Source of the DNA: Flavobacteriales bacterium
GTDB taxonomy: Bacteria; Bacteroidota; Bacteroidia; Flavobacteriales_F; PHOS-HE28
Length of the DNA stretch: 64,000 nt
Reading direction: 5' to 3'
Assembly: GCA_019912395.1 (NCBI GenBank)
Contig: JAIOIH010000026.1
Span: 84,812 to 148,811 of the forward strand
The first letter of the stretch is position 1. Every line of letters starts with the position of its first letter. Position numbers and translations under genes: made by a program. The notes under the pieces are model-generated. The model made no database searches. It was not told where the DNA came from and was given only the letters and a program-made list of their open reading frames with translations. Positions 30,820-40,092 of the stretch are shown piece after piece.

Positions 30820-31809
30820 TCAATACAACAGCTTCACCAGCTCGTCGATGCCCACGCCCTCGAAGATCTCCTCGGCATGCACGGCGCATGCTGCCTCGCG
30901 CACATCATCCGGATGGTATCGGATGCCGCTGAGCGCCTTTTCCAGGTCGCCGATGTCGCGCTTGCTGAAGAAGTCGCCATAGAACTTCGCGTTCTTCACG
31001 TGGCCTTGCTCCACCATCAGGCGCGCATCCAGCTCCCCGATGGCGAAGCGCTGCACGCGTTGAAGGTTGAAGGCGGGTGATTCCCCGAAGTTCCAATCCC
31101 ATGTGCGGTACTTGCTGTCCGCCAAGGCGGTCACCTTCGTCCAGTCTGCATCGGAAAGTTGCTGTATGGGCGGTGTACTGGTGCCGGGGAAAAGGTGGGT
31201 GAGCAACGCGCTCCGGAAGGCTTCCATGTCCACGGTGGCGGGTAGGAAGTCACCGATGTTCACCACGCGGCTGCGGATGGACTGGATCCCCTTGGAGATC
31301 ATTTTGCCCGGCTTGGGCTTCAGGGCATGCACCACATCCTCCAGTTCCGAGCGGAAGAGCAGCGTGCCATGGCTTACCATGCGATCGCGGCGCACGGCCT
31401 GTGCGTTGCCGGAGACCTTTCGGCCTTCCACCAGGATGTCGTTGCGCCCGGACAGTTCCGCCCGCACGCCCAGCTCGTTCAGTGCGGCCACCACCGGCCC
31501 GGTGAATTCGCGGTAGTTGTTGAAGTGCTTTGGGTCGAATCGCTTGATGAAACTGAAGTTGAGGTTGCCCAGGTCGTGGTATACCGCGCCACCGCCGGAG
31601 ATGCGCCGCACCACGCGGATGTCGCGCTCCTTCACGAAGTCCGTATCGATCTCCTCCAAGGTGTTCTGGTGCTTGCCGATGATGATCGAAGGGGCGTTCA
31701 CGTAGAAGAGCAAGTAGCTCTCGTCGATCGGCAGGTTCAGCAGGCAGTATTCCTCCAACGCCAGGTTTAATGAAGCATCGAGGTTGCCTTTGTTATCAAT
31801 GAAGAGCAT
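30820..31809 (-). CDS. lplA: Lipoate--protein ligase
   Basis: A 329-residue LplA-type enzyme. It attaches lipoate to the lysine of 2-oxoacid dehydrogenase E2 and GcvH proteins. Seen motifs include RRISGGGAVYHDLGNLNFSF (substrate-binding RRxSGGGxVxHD), VSGNAQAVRRDRMVSHGTLL and a C-terminal accessory domain (WNFGESPAFN). An lpdA gene, whose product works with lipoylated E2, lies 22 kb away. A TAATTTCG promoter element is 18 nt upstream of the ATG. Confidence 0.95.
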   Translation of the reverse strand: MLFIDNKGNLDASLNLALEEYCLLNLPIDESYLLFYVNAPSIIIGKHQNTLEEIDTDFVKERDIRVVRRISGGGAVYHDLGNLNFSFIKRFDPKHFNNYREFTGPVVAALNELGVRAELSGRNDILVEGRKVSGNAQAVRRDRMVSHGTLLFRSELEDVVHALKPKPGKMISKGIQSIRSRVVNIGDFLPATVDMEAFRSALLTHLFPGTSTPPIQQLSDADWTKVTALADSKYRTWDWNFGESPAFNLQRVQRFAIGELDARLMVEQGHVKNAKFYGDFFSKRDIGDLEKALSGIRYHPDDVREAACAVHAEEIFEGVGIDELVKLLY

Positions 31810-31827
31810 GATGGGTGGATAGGGATG

Positions 31828-31835
31828 CGAAATTA
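31828..31835 (-). promoter_or_regulatory. -7 promoter element of lplA (TAATTTCG)
   Basis: Minus-strand TAATTTCG lies 18 nt before the ATG at 31809, giving a predicted leader of only about a dozen nucleotides. The upstream repeat array starts 20 nt further out. Confidence 0.5.
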
Positions 31836-31854
31836 GTGGAACGGGTGCTGTCGT

Positions 31855-32069
31855 ATTCCTGTTGTCCTATGCTGGTTGTCCTATGTCTTATGCGCGTACC
31901 GGAGCCGCAGGGTCCGCTGTTCGTTGGAATTGCGGCATGGCGAGACCCCGCGGAAGGAGTAAATTCCTGTTGTCCTATGGTGGTTGTCCTATGTCTTATG
32001 CGCGTACCGGAGCCGCAGGGCCCGCTGTTCGTTGGAATTGCGGCATGGCGAGGCCCTGCGGAAGGAGTA
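31855..32069. repeat. 107-bp direct repeat, two tandem copies
   Basis: Copy 1 (31855-31961) and copy 2 (31963-32069) differ at only four positions that I can see and are separated by one base. Each copy opens with heptamers tgtccta, tgctggt or tggtggt, tgtccta, tgtctta and continues into an 80-bp GC-rich part (cgcgtaccggagccgcaggg and on). It is a recent duplication of a unit that contains the local 7-bp phrase. Confidence 0.9.
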
Positions 32070-32076
32070 GGTGAGT

Positions 32077-32130
32077 GATGTCTTATGCGGATCCAAGCAT
32101 TGGACATTAGACATAAGACAAGTCAGCACC
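32077..32130. repeat. Hairpin phrase repeat at the 3' end of the alpha-2-macroglobulin gene
   Basis: Read on the minus strand: tgtctta, tgtctaa, tgtccaa, tgcttgg, then gcataagaca. The outer arms tgtcttatg and cataagaca pair exactly and an inner tccaa/ttgga hairpin is nested inside. The element begins a few bases past the stop at 32137 and resembles 30752-30815. Confidence 0.7.
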
Positions 32131-32136
32131 TCCGGC

Positions 32137-35100
32137 TCACTCTCCCGGCTTCACCACCGTCACCCATTGCCCTCCGTTCCTGGCGTTCACGGTGTTGTCG
32201 TACATCGCCGAACAGGTGGTGCTGGGCAGGTGGAAGCGACCGGTGTACGCGGCGTTGAGGAAGACGCGGTAGGTCACGCTCTGTCCGGCGCCGAGGTTGA
32301 AGTAGGTCAGCACGCGGTCATCGCGAATGTCCTGGTAATTGAAGGTGCTGTTGCGTTGTGCCTCCTCCGTGCCTTCGAGCCTGCTGTTGCGGATCTCCCA
32401 GCCGCTGGGGAACACCTGCGTCAGCGCAAGCTCCTGGTAGGTGCCGCGCGTGCCGGGGTTCTGCACGGTCACTTCCGCTAGGAAGTCGGTGGCTTGGTCC
32501 AGGCGTGCCGGGTTGATCACATGGCCGTCCATCGTCTTGTAGACCACGCTCAACGCGAGGCCGTTGCTGGCCGGGGTTTCCTCACCGGCCACAGGCGTGC
32601 CGGTGCGAACGAGCCGCAGGTAGATCAGGTTTTTTCCGGTGTTTGCGATGGTCACGCGCCGCTTGCCGTCCGGCACGGGAAGGTCCAGGCGGACGATGGG
32701 TTTCGCGCTCACGCGATTGTCCGCCTTGCTGGCGATGGTGGAGGTGAAGTGCATGGTCTTGTCCAGCTCGTTGTTGGCGGCGAAACGGCTCACGGCGTAC
32801 ATGGCCCATGCCGTGCTCTGTGTACTGTACCAGCCTCCACTGCTGAGCTGCTGCCCGATGCGGCGCACCACGCCAGCGGCGGCGGCCTTGTCGTCCATGC
32901 GCATCAGTGCTTCGGCGATCACGGCTTCGTCGCGCAGGTTGCTGCCGTAGGTCCAGGACATTTCCCGGTAGGGGGAAACGTTGGTGGCGAGGTCCTTCAC
33001 GATCTCTCGTGCCACATCCTTGCGGTTGTTGGTGGCGTATGCGGCGGCAAGCATCCACTTCGCCTGGTCGCTGAGCAGGGGCGTGGTGCGCAGGCGGTTC
33101 ATGGCACCGGCCTCGGCGCTGTTGCCCAAGGCGAGCACATACAGTCGATAGGCCTGCGCCAATTGGCTGCTCCTGCGGCTCCATTCCTTCCTTTCGTTCG
33201 GAGCCCAGTCCCTGGCCTGTTTGCGGGTGAACGTCAGCCACGCGTTCTTCACACCGGCCGGTGGTGCGAACCCCTTGCGTTCCGCCTCGATCAGGAAGTG
33301 CCCCGCGTAGGTGGAGGTCCAGTCATTGGGAGTGCGGTCGCCGGGCCAGTAGCCGAAGCCGCCGCCCGCCGTTTGGAACTGCCTCAATTTGCCGAGGCCG
33401 GCCTGCACATTGCGGCGCAGTTCGTCCACGGTGGCATCGCTCGTTTCCATCACGTCGGCGATGTACAGCTGCGGGAAGGCCTTGCTGATGGTCTGTTCCA
33501 GGCAACCGTGCGGATAGTCGATCAGGTATTGCAAGCGGCGACCGAGGTCCACCGGAGGCATGGTGCTCAGCTCCAAATAGGCGCTGTTGGTACCGGCCAC
33601 GCCGAGCGCTTCCGGAGCGGCGTCCCAGCTTGTGCCCGGCTCCACGATCACCTCGGTGGTTTCGGTTTCCGGCTGTCCCGCCTGCCGCACGTCCAATTCA
33701 ATGCTCTGCGTGGCTTTCTCCCCGGCACCTTCGGCGGTCAACGTCACCTTGCCGACACCGACGCGGTGCTTCATCTTCACGCGGAACATCACTACCTGCT
33801 CACCGGTCTTGCTGAAGGAAAGCACCTGTTCGGCCGGGCCTTCCAGGCTGAAGAGTTCGTTCGCCGCGAGGCTGAGCTTCACGTTCTTCACTTTCGGGTC
33901 CATGGCGAACACCGTCACGGGCAGGTCCACGGTTTCCCCGGGCCCCACCACGCGTGGCAGCGTGGCCAGCAGCATCAGTGGCTTCTTGACAGGCACGGCT
34001 TTTTCCGCATTGCCATACGCGCCTGCCGGTGTGCTGGCCACCACCATGATGCGCACGCTGCCCACATAATTGCTGATGGTGAAACTGTGCGAGGCCTTCT
34101 TGCCCTTGGCCAAGGTGAAGGGTCCCACATAGCGTACCACCGGCTTAAACCGCTGGGCCTTCGCGGCCTCAGCGGGATTGGCCTGGTCGCTACCGCCGAG
34201 GGCGAGGATCCGCCGCAGGCGTTGTCCGAACGCACCGATCACCTCGTCATACAGGTCCCAAGTGCGTACGCCGAGCGCTTCACGGGCATAGAAATAATTC
34301 CAAGGGTCAGGTGTTTTGAAGCGCGTAAGGTCCAGCAATCCCTCGTCCACGATCGCGAGGGTGTATGTCATGGCCTTGCCGTCCTTCTCGCTCACGTCCA
34401 CGGTGAAGGCTTCATCGGTCTTGAATTCCTTGGCGCTGCCGATCACCGGGGTGAGATGCGTGGCCGCGTTCTCCACGCGGATCGGGATCACGCCGTAGAG
34501 CCGGATCGGAAGGTCGTTGCCCGCGCTTTCGGCACTGTCCGGCATGGCAGTGTTCGCATGCGGCTGTACCAGCGTGACGTAGGCATAGATGTTCGGCGCC
34601 ATGGCCTCGGTGATGGCGAAGCTGTACTTCGTCTCCTTGTCCTTCAGCTCGATCCACTTCGCTTCGATGATGCGGCTGCCGGTCTCCAAGCTCACCAGCG
34701 CGCGTCCTGCTCCGGAGCTCGGAATAGTTAGTTCACAACGGTCGCCCACGGCGTATTTTTCCTTGTCGCTGTTGAATTGGAGCATGGCGGCCGCCTTTCC
34801 CTCCTCGCGCCTGCTTCGGCCACCATATCCGGGCCAGTCCAAGTAGAGCTGTGCGGCGGAGACATGGCCGCTGGAGAGGTCGGTAAGGCGGACGATGAAG
34901 CGACCCCATTGCGGACGGTCCACGCGGAAGCTGAAACTGGCCTTTCCGTTACCGTCGGTGGTGATGTCCTCTTCACTGATCACGCGCGAGCTTGGTGCCG
35001 ACATGTAGTTGGAGGGATCGTCCATGTTCCCGCTCCACCACCAGTTGGACCCCACCTTCACCACCTGCGCTTTCAATGCGTGGTGCGCGAGCGGCTTTCC

Positions 35101-37740
35101 ATCGGCATCCACGGACACGGCGGAAATGGAGTAGGTGGTGTCGGTGAAATAGCTGCCCCAGTAGCTGGAGCTTTCCGGCATGCGCAAGCCGGCGTAGGAC
35201 GCGTACGGATAGTACTGCACATCGGTACGGTCGATGCTGGCATCACCGCCGGCCTCGAACACGCGCGTCACGATGTTGGCCTTCACGGCGGCCGGCGCAC
35301 GACCGTTCATCTTCAGGTCGAAGGGGAAGGAGGCATGTCCGTTCGCGTCCAATTGGCCCTCGTAGATCGGTGACTCCTCGGTGTTGAGGTCGCTGTTCAG
35401 GTCGTTGAAATCGTACTGCTCAAAACCGGTGAAGCTGGCGTTGGAGCGGGAAAGACTCACGGTGACGCGGGCGGTGAGGTCCTTCGCGGGAGCACCGTGC
35501 AGCCAATTGCTCTGCAGTTGCACCGGCTGGGTGGCGAGCTTGGTCAGCCGTGTTCCACCGAGGTCCAGGAGGATCTTCAGCCGGTTGGGCTTTACTGTTT
35601 CGATGCGGATGGGTTTGTAGAACGAGGTGCCTCCCACGTGTACACGCGCCCCCCACACACCGGTGGGCGCATCCGCTGAAGTGGCGCAGCGGAACGCATA
35701 GGTGCCTTCCACACCGGTGGTGCGCACGAGCCGTTGGTCGAGCCGTCCTTGCGGGTCGGTGAGTTCCAGCGTTACCGGAATGTCCTTGGGTAGTTTCTGC
35801 TGCGCTTGTTGCAGGATGAAGGTGAGGTAGAGGGAATCGCCGGGACGCCAGACACCGCGCTCACCGTAGAGAAAGCCCTTTAGGCCCTTGTCCACGTATT
35901 CACCGCTCACATCGAAATTGCTAACGCTCAACGCGCTGCCGTCATCGAGCTTCAGGTAGCCGCGCTGCTTGTCCTTGGAGGCCACCAACAGGAAGGGTTT
36001 GTGCGCCGTGGCCGGCAGGGTGATCATGCCGTCCTTGTCCGTCTTTTGGGTGGACATGGCGCGGTGCTGGAGGTCCAGCACCTTTACCTCCACCCCGTGG
36101 ACGGGCGCCGTGGTGCGCAGGTCGCTCACGGCGATCAGCAGGGAGCCGTCGTTGCCGCGCTTCGCGATGATGCCGAGGTCCGAGGCGAGGATGTTGCGTT
36201 GCACCACGCTGCCCTTGTTGCGGTAATAGCTGGGGGTGCACGGGTCATCACGGTCCTTCCAATTGTACTCCTCGTCGTAGTAGCCGTAGTCATCGTCGTA
36301 GTAATAATTGTCCGGCGTGTCCCACGCTCCCTCACCCGTTTCTTCCGGCTCCTGGACGATCAAGGGTGCCGCGGTGGGTGTACTTCCGCAGGGATAGGCC
36401 GAATAGGCCTGCCGGAAGCCGAGGCTGATGCGATAGATAGCCCCGGGTTCGGCCTTGATCAGTTTATCCAGATCTAGATAGTACCGTCCCCATTGGCCCG
36501 CACGCACGTTCTCCTTCGCGTCCAGCGGCACGATCTTCTTCAACACCAAGCGACCGGTGCGAGCGAGTTCCCGGCTCCCGTCGAGGTTGTTCACCTGTAG
36601 GAATTGTGGCACGTTGTCCGCGTAGATGCGCACCACGCGCACGTCCACGGCGTTGAGGTTCACGGCTTCGAAGGGAAAGAGCAGGCCATCCGTGCTTGGA
36701 AGAATGGTTCCGGTGCCCACTGCGCGCACGTTCGGTTTTACCTCGTGGAAGGTGAGGTCCACCGTGAGGTCCTGGCCGAGCGCGCGACCGTTCACGTTCT
36801 TCAGCCCCGCTGCCACGAACGCCGTCTGATCGCCGGTCAAGCGTTGCTCGGGATAGAGCATCAGCTTGTTGCCCGTCACGGAGAGCCGCACCTTGTCCGC
36901 CCCGGCGATGCCTGCCAGGCCGCTGAGGTCCTGCGCGGCATCAAGCGGGTCGCTGAAGAGCAGCGTGGCGTACTGCTCGCCTTCGGTGAAGGTCTCCGTG
37001 GTGATCAGCTGGAGGTCCCCGATGGCAGGCACTTCGAACGTGGTCGTTCCTTTCCCCTTGCCTTCGATCTTGCTTGCATCCCACGTGAAGACGACGTTGC
37101 TGGCCTGCTCACCTCGGTGAACGCTGTCCGCCACGGCGCGGTGAAGCGTGCCACCGGGTTCATGCTCCCAGGTCATCTTCAACGGTTGTCCATCCTGCGT
37201 GGCGGTCACGCTGCCTTCCAGGTCCTGTCCGGTGGCGTCATCGCTGGTGAATACGCCCACGACCACGCGCTGCCAGGTGAGGTCGATAGGGGAGAGTGAC
37301 TGGAGATCGTTCACGCGCAGGTCGATGCCTTGCTCGAAGGTGGTCACACTGAATTTGAAATCCTGGAACTCCTTCGGCACTTCGGCCAAGCGGCCCAGAT
37401 CGAATGTGATGGTATAGTCCGTGTTCTGCTTGAGCCGCTCGCGGGGTTGGAAGGCGAGCGTGTGCGCATCCTGCCAGGTCACGATGCCTTCCGCGCTTGG
37501 ACGCAGGCTGAAGAGTTCCTGCAATGCGGCCTCGGAGGTGTCCTTCATGGCCAACCCCTCGGCGATGCGTACGCGGATGGGTGCACGTGCGGAAATATGC
37601 CCTGCGGTGAAGGCGGGGATGTAGGGAATGAACGTGGCGTCCGGCCGGATGGGTTGCTTGTCCGTGCGGCAAGCGGTGACGAGGAGCAGTGCCAGAAAAG
37701 GGATCAGGAGGGCACGGAAGATTCGTTGGCTGTGCTGCAT
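32137..37740 (-). CDS. Alpha-2-macroglobulin-family lipoprotein
   Basis: An 1867-residue bacterial alpha-2-macroglobulin. It traps proteases in the periplasm through a reactive thioester. The lipobox LVTAC puts the lipidated Cys at residue 24. MG domains are followed by the thioester motif PHGCLEQTISKAFP near residue 1411 and a receptor-like C-terminal domain. The Tyr/Asp-rich segment near residue 480 (YYYDDDYGYYDEEY) is an acidic loop. Many relatives sit beside a class A PBP gene (pbpC); none is present here. The ATG at 37740 (MQHSQRIF) starts the signal peptide. A TACCTTTC element is 20 nt upstream. Confidence 0.95.
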   Translation of the reverse strand: MQHSQRIFRALLIPFLALLLVTACRTDKQPIRPDATFIPYIPAFTAGHISARAPIRVRIAEGLAMKDTSEAALQELFSLRPSAEGIVTWQDAHTLAFQPRERLKQNTDYTITFDLGRLAEVPKEFQDFKFSVTTFEQGIDLRVNDLQSLSPIDLTWQRVVVGVFTSDDATGQDLEGSVTATQDGQPLKMTWEHEPGGTLHRAVADSVHRGEQASNVVFTWDASKIEGKGKGTTTFEVPAIGDLQLITTETFTEGEQYATLLFSDPLDAAQDLSGLAGIAGADKVRLSVTGNKLMLYPEQRLTGDQTAFVAAGLKNVNGRALGQDLTVDLTFHEVKPNVRAVGTGTILPSTDGLLFPFEAVNLNAVDVRVVRIYADNVPQFLQVNNLDGSRELARTGRLVLKKIVPLDAKENVRAGQWGRYYLDLDKLIKAEPGAIYRISLGFRQAYSAYPCGSTPTAAPLIVQEPEETGEGAWDTPDNYYYDDDYGYYDEEYNWKDRDDPCTPSYYRNKGSVVQRNILASDLGIIAKRGNDGSLLIAVSDLRTTAPVHGVEVKVLDLQHRAMSTQKTDKDGMITLPATAHKPFLLVASKDKQRGYLKLDDGSALSVSNFDVSGEYVDKGLKGFLYGERGVWRPGDSLYLTFILQQAQQKLPKDIPVTLELTDPQGRLDQRLVRTTGVEGTYAFRCATSADAPTGVWGARVHVGGTSFYKPIRIETVKPNRLKILLDLGGTRLTKLATQPVQLQSNWLHGAPAKDLTARVTVSLSRSNASFTGFEQYDFNDLNSDLNTEESPIYEGQLDANGHASFPFDLKMNGRAPAAVKANIVTRVFEAGGDASIDRTDVQYYPYASYAGLRMPESSSYWGSYFTDTTYSISAVSVDADGKPLAHHALKAQVVKVGSNWWWSGNMDDPSNYMSAPSSRVISEEDITTDGNGKASFSFRVDRPQWGRFIVRLTDLSSGHVSAAQLYLDWPGYGGRSRREEGKAAAMLQFNSDKEKYAVGDRCELTIPSSGAGRALVSLETGSRIIEAKWIELKDKETKYSFAITEAMAPNIYAYVTLVQPHANTAMPDSAESAGNDLPIRLYGVIPIRVENAATHLTPVIGSAKEFKTDEAFTVDVSEKDGKAMTYTLAIVDEGLLDLTRFKTPDPWNYFYAREALGVRTWDLYDEVIGAFGQRLRRILALGGSDQANPAEAAKAQRFKPVVRYVGPFTLAKGKKASHSFTISNYVGSVRIMVVASTPAGAYGNAEKAVPVKKPLMLLATLPRVVGPGETVDLPVTVFAMDPKVKNVKLSLAANELFSLEGPAEQVLSFSKTGEQVVMFRVKMKHRVGVGKVTLTAEGAGEKATQSIELDVRQAGQPETETTEVIVEPGTSWDAAPEALGVAGTNSAYLELSTMPPVDLGRRLQYLIDYPHGCLEQTISKAFPQLYIADVMETSDATVDELRRNVQAGLGKLRQFQTAGGGFGYWPGDRTPNDWTSTYAGHFLIEAERKGFAPPAGVKNAWLTFTRKQARDWAPNERKEWSRRSSQLAQAYRLYVLALGNSAEAGAMNRLRTTPLLSDQAKWMLAAAYATNNRKDVAREIVKDLATNVSPYREMSWTYGSNLRDEAVIAEALMRMDDKAAAAGVVRRIGQQLSSGGWYSTQSTAWAMYAVSRFAANNELDKTMHFTSTIASKADNRVSAKPIVRLDLPVPDGKRRVTIANTGKNLIYLRLVRTGTPVAGEETPASNGLALSVVYKTMDGHVINPARLDQATDFLAEVTVQNPGTRGTYQELALTQVFPSGWEIRNSRLEGTEEAQRNSTFNYQDIRDDRVLTYFNLGAGQSVTYRVFLNAAYTGRFHLPSTTCSAMYDNTVNARNGGQWVTVVKPGE

Positions 37741-37908
37741 GTGAGGGATCGTGTGGGCTTGAAAGGTAACGGCCATGATCCTGCTATTCGTCTTTCGGGG
37801 CTGTGGTATTGCAATCCATCGTTCGTCACGGGAGGACGGCTGATTGCCGGAGGTGCCGTGTTGGCCTAACGCCCGCGCCAGAGATATGGGAAAAGAGAGA
37901 AGTGCTGA

Positions 37909-37992
37909 CAACTGCCAACTGCCTGCTGCCTGCTGCCTGCTGCCTGCCGCCAACTGCCTGCTGCGCGCTGGCTACTCCTTAGTGCCTACTGC
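37909..37992. repeat. Heptamer tandem tract (consensus CWRCTGC)
   Basis: Twelve consecutive 7-bp units without a register break: caactgc twice, ctgctgc three times, ctgccgc, caactgc, ctgctgc, gcgctgg, ctactcc, ttagtgc, ctactgc. It overlaps the stop codon (37986-37988) of the next minus-strand gene. The word gggcagtaggca at its edge recurs at 63772-63782. Confidence 0.9.
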
Positions 37993-40067
37993 CCGTTCAG
38001 CAGCTTCTCGGCATCCTCGGCCTGGATGATGCGGCCGTTCATTTCACCCACCACGAAGGCATCCTCGAAGCCGAGGTTGCGCAACTCCTTGCGGGCTTCC
38101 TCGGCCGCGGTTCGGGTGGGGTACTCCCCATAGAGGTAGCGTACGGCACTTTGGCTGGCCACCGGCTTCACATTGCCCAGGTCCACGTACTTGCTCATCG
38201 TCTCCATCGGCACGTTGCCGGCGAAGGTGCCCAATTGTACGCGGAACTTAAGGTTGTCCGTATTGATGCTACCCAATGGAATGTCGTCCAGGTTCTCCGG
38301 TCCGGTAAGCTGGGCACCGGCCTCGGTGATCGAGACGCGCTTTCCATCCTTGAAGGCCACCAGGAACGCCCCCTCGAAGCCGTTGAGCAGCATGTTCACC
38401 TTGTGCTTGGCCGCCTCGTTGATATCGGTGAAGGAACCCGTGTAGTAACGGGTGAGGCCATCATTGCCCTTCAGCGTTACGAGGTCGGATATGCCCGTGA
38501 AGATGTTCTGCGACAACCGGTGCCGGAACGCACCCAATTGCACGCGGACCACCACTTTGCCCGGCTGCTCCGGCGTGCTGGGCGTTAACTTGGTAAGCAC
38601 TTCCTCCTCGCGAGGCGTGATGCCGCCACTGGGCAGGTCGAGCAACTTGCCGTTCTGCTCCATCATCACGGTGCCTTCAAATCCTTGTCCCTTCAGCTGC
38701 AGTTCCCGCTTGATGGCTTCCGGCAGATCGTCATAGCTGCCCACGATATAGAAGGTGGTATCGCCGCGCTCGATGGTGCGAACGTCCGGCAGGCTGAGGA
38801 TCCGCTGGATCAATTCCTCGCTGATCCCCTCCACCTGCGAGCCCACTTTCACCACGTATGTGCGCTTGGCAGGCGTGGCTGCGCGCGTCACTTTAGGCTT
38901 GCCCACCGGCCCGAAGGATTCAACCCGGCTGGTGATGATGGTGACATTTGCGGAGTCCTTGAAGTTGAGCCAGGCGCGCAGGAGGTCGTCATCGGTGATG
39001 GTTACGCCACGAGCGTCCACCGGTGCCCCCGCCAAGGTGCCTGCCTCGTCATCCCGATAGTCAGGTACTCCGTCGCCATCACTGTCCAAGGGGCAGCCAT
39101 GCTGGTCCACGGCCACACCGGGCGGGGTATGCGGGCAGCGGTCGTTCCAATCCATCACCCCGTCGCCATCCTCGTCATCATTGAAGGCAATGGCATCCAT
39201 CTGTTCGGGTGAGAGGGTGGGCTTCCACTTCTTCTTCCTCGGCTTGGTGCTGATGGCATAGCCCACGGAAAAGGAGGTGAAGAGGAAGCGGTCGTTGCGG
39301 CCGTCCCCTTTGCGGTCACCAAGACTATTGGAGGACACCCCGTCGATAAAGTCGGTACCGGTGAAGTGCATGGTGGCCCCGATCCTCGCATCGAAGCCGT
39401 GGGGAAGGAGCATCTTCACACCCACGCCCACGGGTACGGCCCAGGTCTGCTCCTCGTACTTTCCAAAACCATCGACGTTGCTCTCGCGCACATCGCTCTC
39501 GTAGGAGTAGTCGCGCTGTATCTCCACCGCGTTCTCAGCGTTCGGCGCGTCCTCGGCAATGTCGCGGATGGTGCCGTCGCTCCAGTAGTTGTACCGCCGG
39601 CCCTGCGCGTCCATCAGGTCGGTCTTGCTCAGGAATTCCAAGGACTCGAAACCGATGCTCACCCACGGTTCCACGGTCCGCCCCGGCTTCAGCAGGTGAT
39701 GGAAGTTGTAGGTGAACTGCAATCCTCCGGTGGTGATGCGCGATTCGAAGTTCAGGTTGCGCGATGGGCTGCGTTCATTGGCGCTCATGCGCCCGTGCAG
39801 GGCAAAGAGTCCCACCTCCAGCCATTCGGTTACCGGGGCCGAGGCCCGCAGTTCATAGCCGATGCGCGAGACCAGAGGGCTGTAGCTCTTGCTTTGAAAG
39901 CCGACATCGCCATAGAAGCCCAGCATGCCGGTGCCCAGGGAGAAGGTCGGTTTCAGCTGTACACGGGAGGAGTCGGACTGGGCCTGAACCAACTGACCCA
40001 TGCCGATCGCCACTGCGGCACCCATCGCCAAGGTGCGGAACTGGGAGGGCATGGCCGGGGTGCGCAT
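37986..40067 (-). CDS. Outer-membrane barrel protein with TSP3 and three SPOR-like repeats
   Basis: A 693-residue envelope protein. The signal peptide ends near residue 30 (GMGQLVQAQ). A beta-barrel-like region covers about 35-275. Calcium-binding thrombospondin type-3 repeats lie at about 297-350 (DEDGDGVMDWNDRCP, DSDGDGVPDYRDD). Three SPOR-like units follow at about 403-477 (YVVKVGS), 505-578 (VVRVQLGAF) and 606-685 (KFRVQLGTF). SPOR domains bind denuded peptidoglycan, so the protein may bridge outer membrane and wall. The ATG at 40052 is an alternative start. It lies 25 nt after a second SPOR-like gene. Function beyond this is unknown. Confidence 0.85.
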   Translation of the reverse strand: MRTPAMPSQFRTLAMGAAVAIGMGQLVQAQSDSSRVQLKPTFSLGTGMLGFYGDVGFQSKSYSPLVSRIGYELRASAPVTEWLEVGLFALHGRMSANERSPSRNLNFESRITTGGLQFTYNFHHLLKPGRTVEPWVSIGFESLEFLSKTDLMDAQGRRYNYWSDGTIRDIAEDAPNAENAVEIQRDYSYESDVRESNVDGFGKYEEQTWAVPVGVGVKMLLPHGFDARIGATMHFTGTDFIDGVSSNSLGDRKGDGRNDRFLFTSFSVGYAISTKPRKKKWKPTLSPEQMDAIAFNDDEDGDGVMDWNDRCPHTPPGVAVDQHGCPLDSDGDGVPDYRDDEAGTLAGAPVDARGVTITDDDLLRAWLNFKDSANVTIITSRVESFGPVGKPKVTRAATPAKRTYVVKVGSQVEGISEELIQRILSLPDVRTIERGDTTFYIVGSYDDLPEAIKRELQLKGQGFEGTVMMEQNGKLLDLPSGGITPREEEVLTKLTPSTPEQPGKVVVRVQLGAFRHRLSQNIFTGISDLVTLKGNDGLTRYYTGSFTDINEAAKHKVNMLLNGFEGAFLVAFKDGKRVSITEAGAQLTGPENLDDIPLGSINTDNLKFRVQLGTFAGNVPMETMSKYVDLGNVKPVASQSAVRYLYGEYPTRTAAEEARKELRNLGFEDAFVVGEMNGRIIQAEDAEKLLNGQ

Positions 40068-40092
40068 CCGAGGGGTGGGGGGTGGGGTCAGT

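Larger units (their letters stand above)
31810..32136. other. 327-bp intergenic region filled with repeats
   Basis: Between the lplA start and the alpha-2-macroglobulin stop lie the lplA promoter element, a 107-bp sequence repeated twice in tandem, and a 54-bp hairpin phrase repeat. Frames through the duplication stay open on both strands only because its 108-bp period is divisible by three. No gene is supported. Confidence 0.75.

Noticed and set aside
31855-32069. CRISPR-like array
   Set aside because: Only two units, 107 bp long, one base apart, with no spacers and no cas genes.
31815-32078. Repetitive 87-codon ORF through the tandem duplication
   Set aside because: The 108-bp period is divisible by three, which keeps frames open on both strands; composition is not protein-like.
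32494-34731. 745-codon frame opposite the alpha-2-macroglobulin gene
   Set aside because: Antisense frame in GC-rich DNA; the real gene carries the thioester motif.
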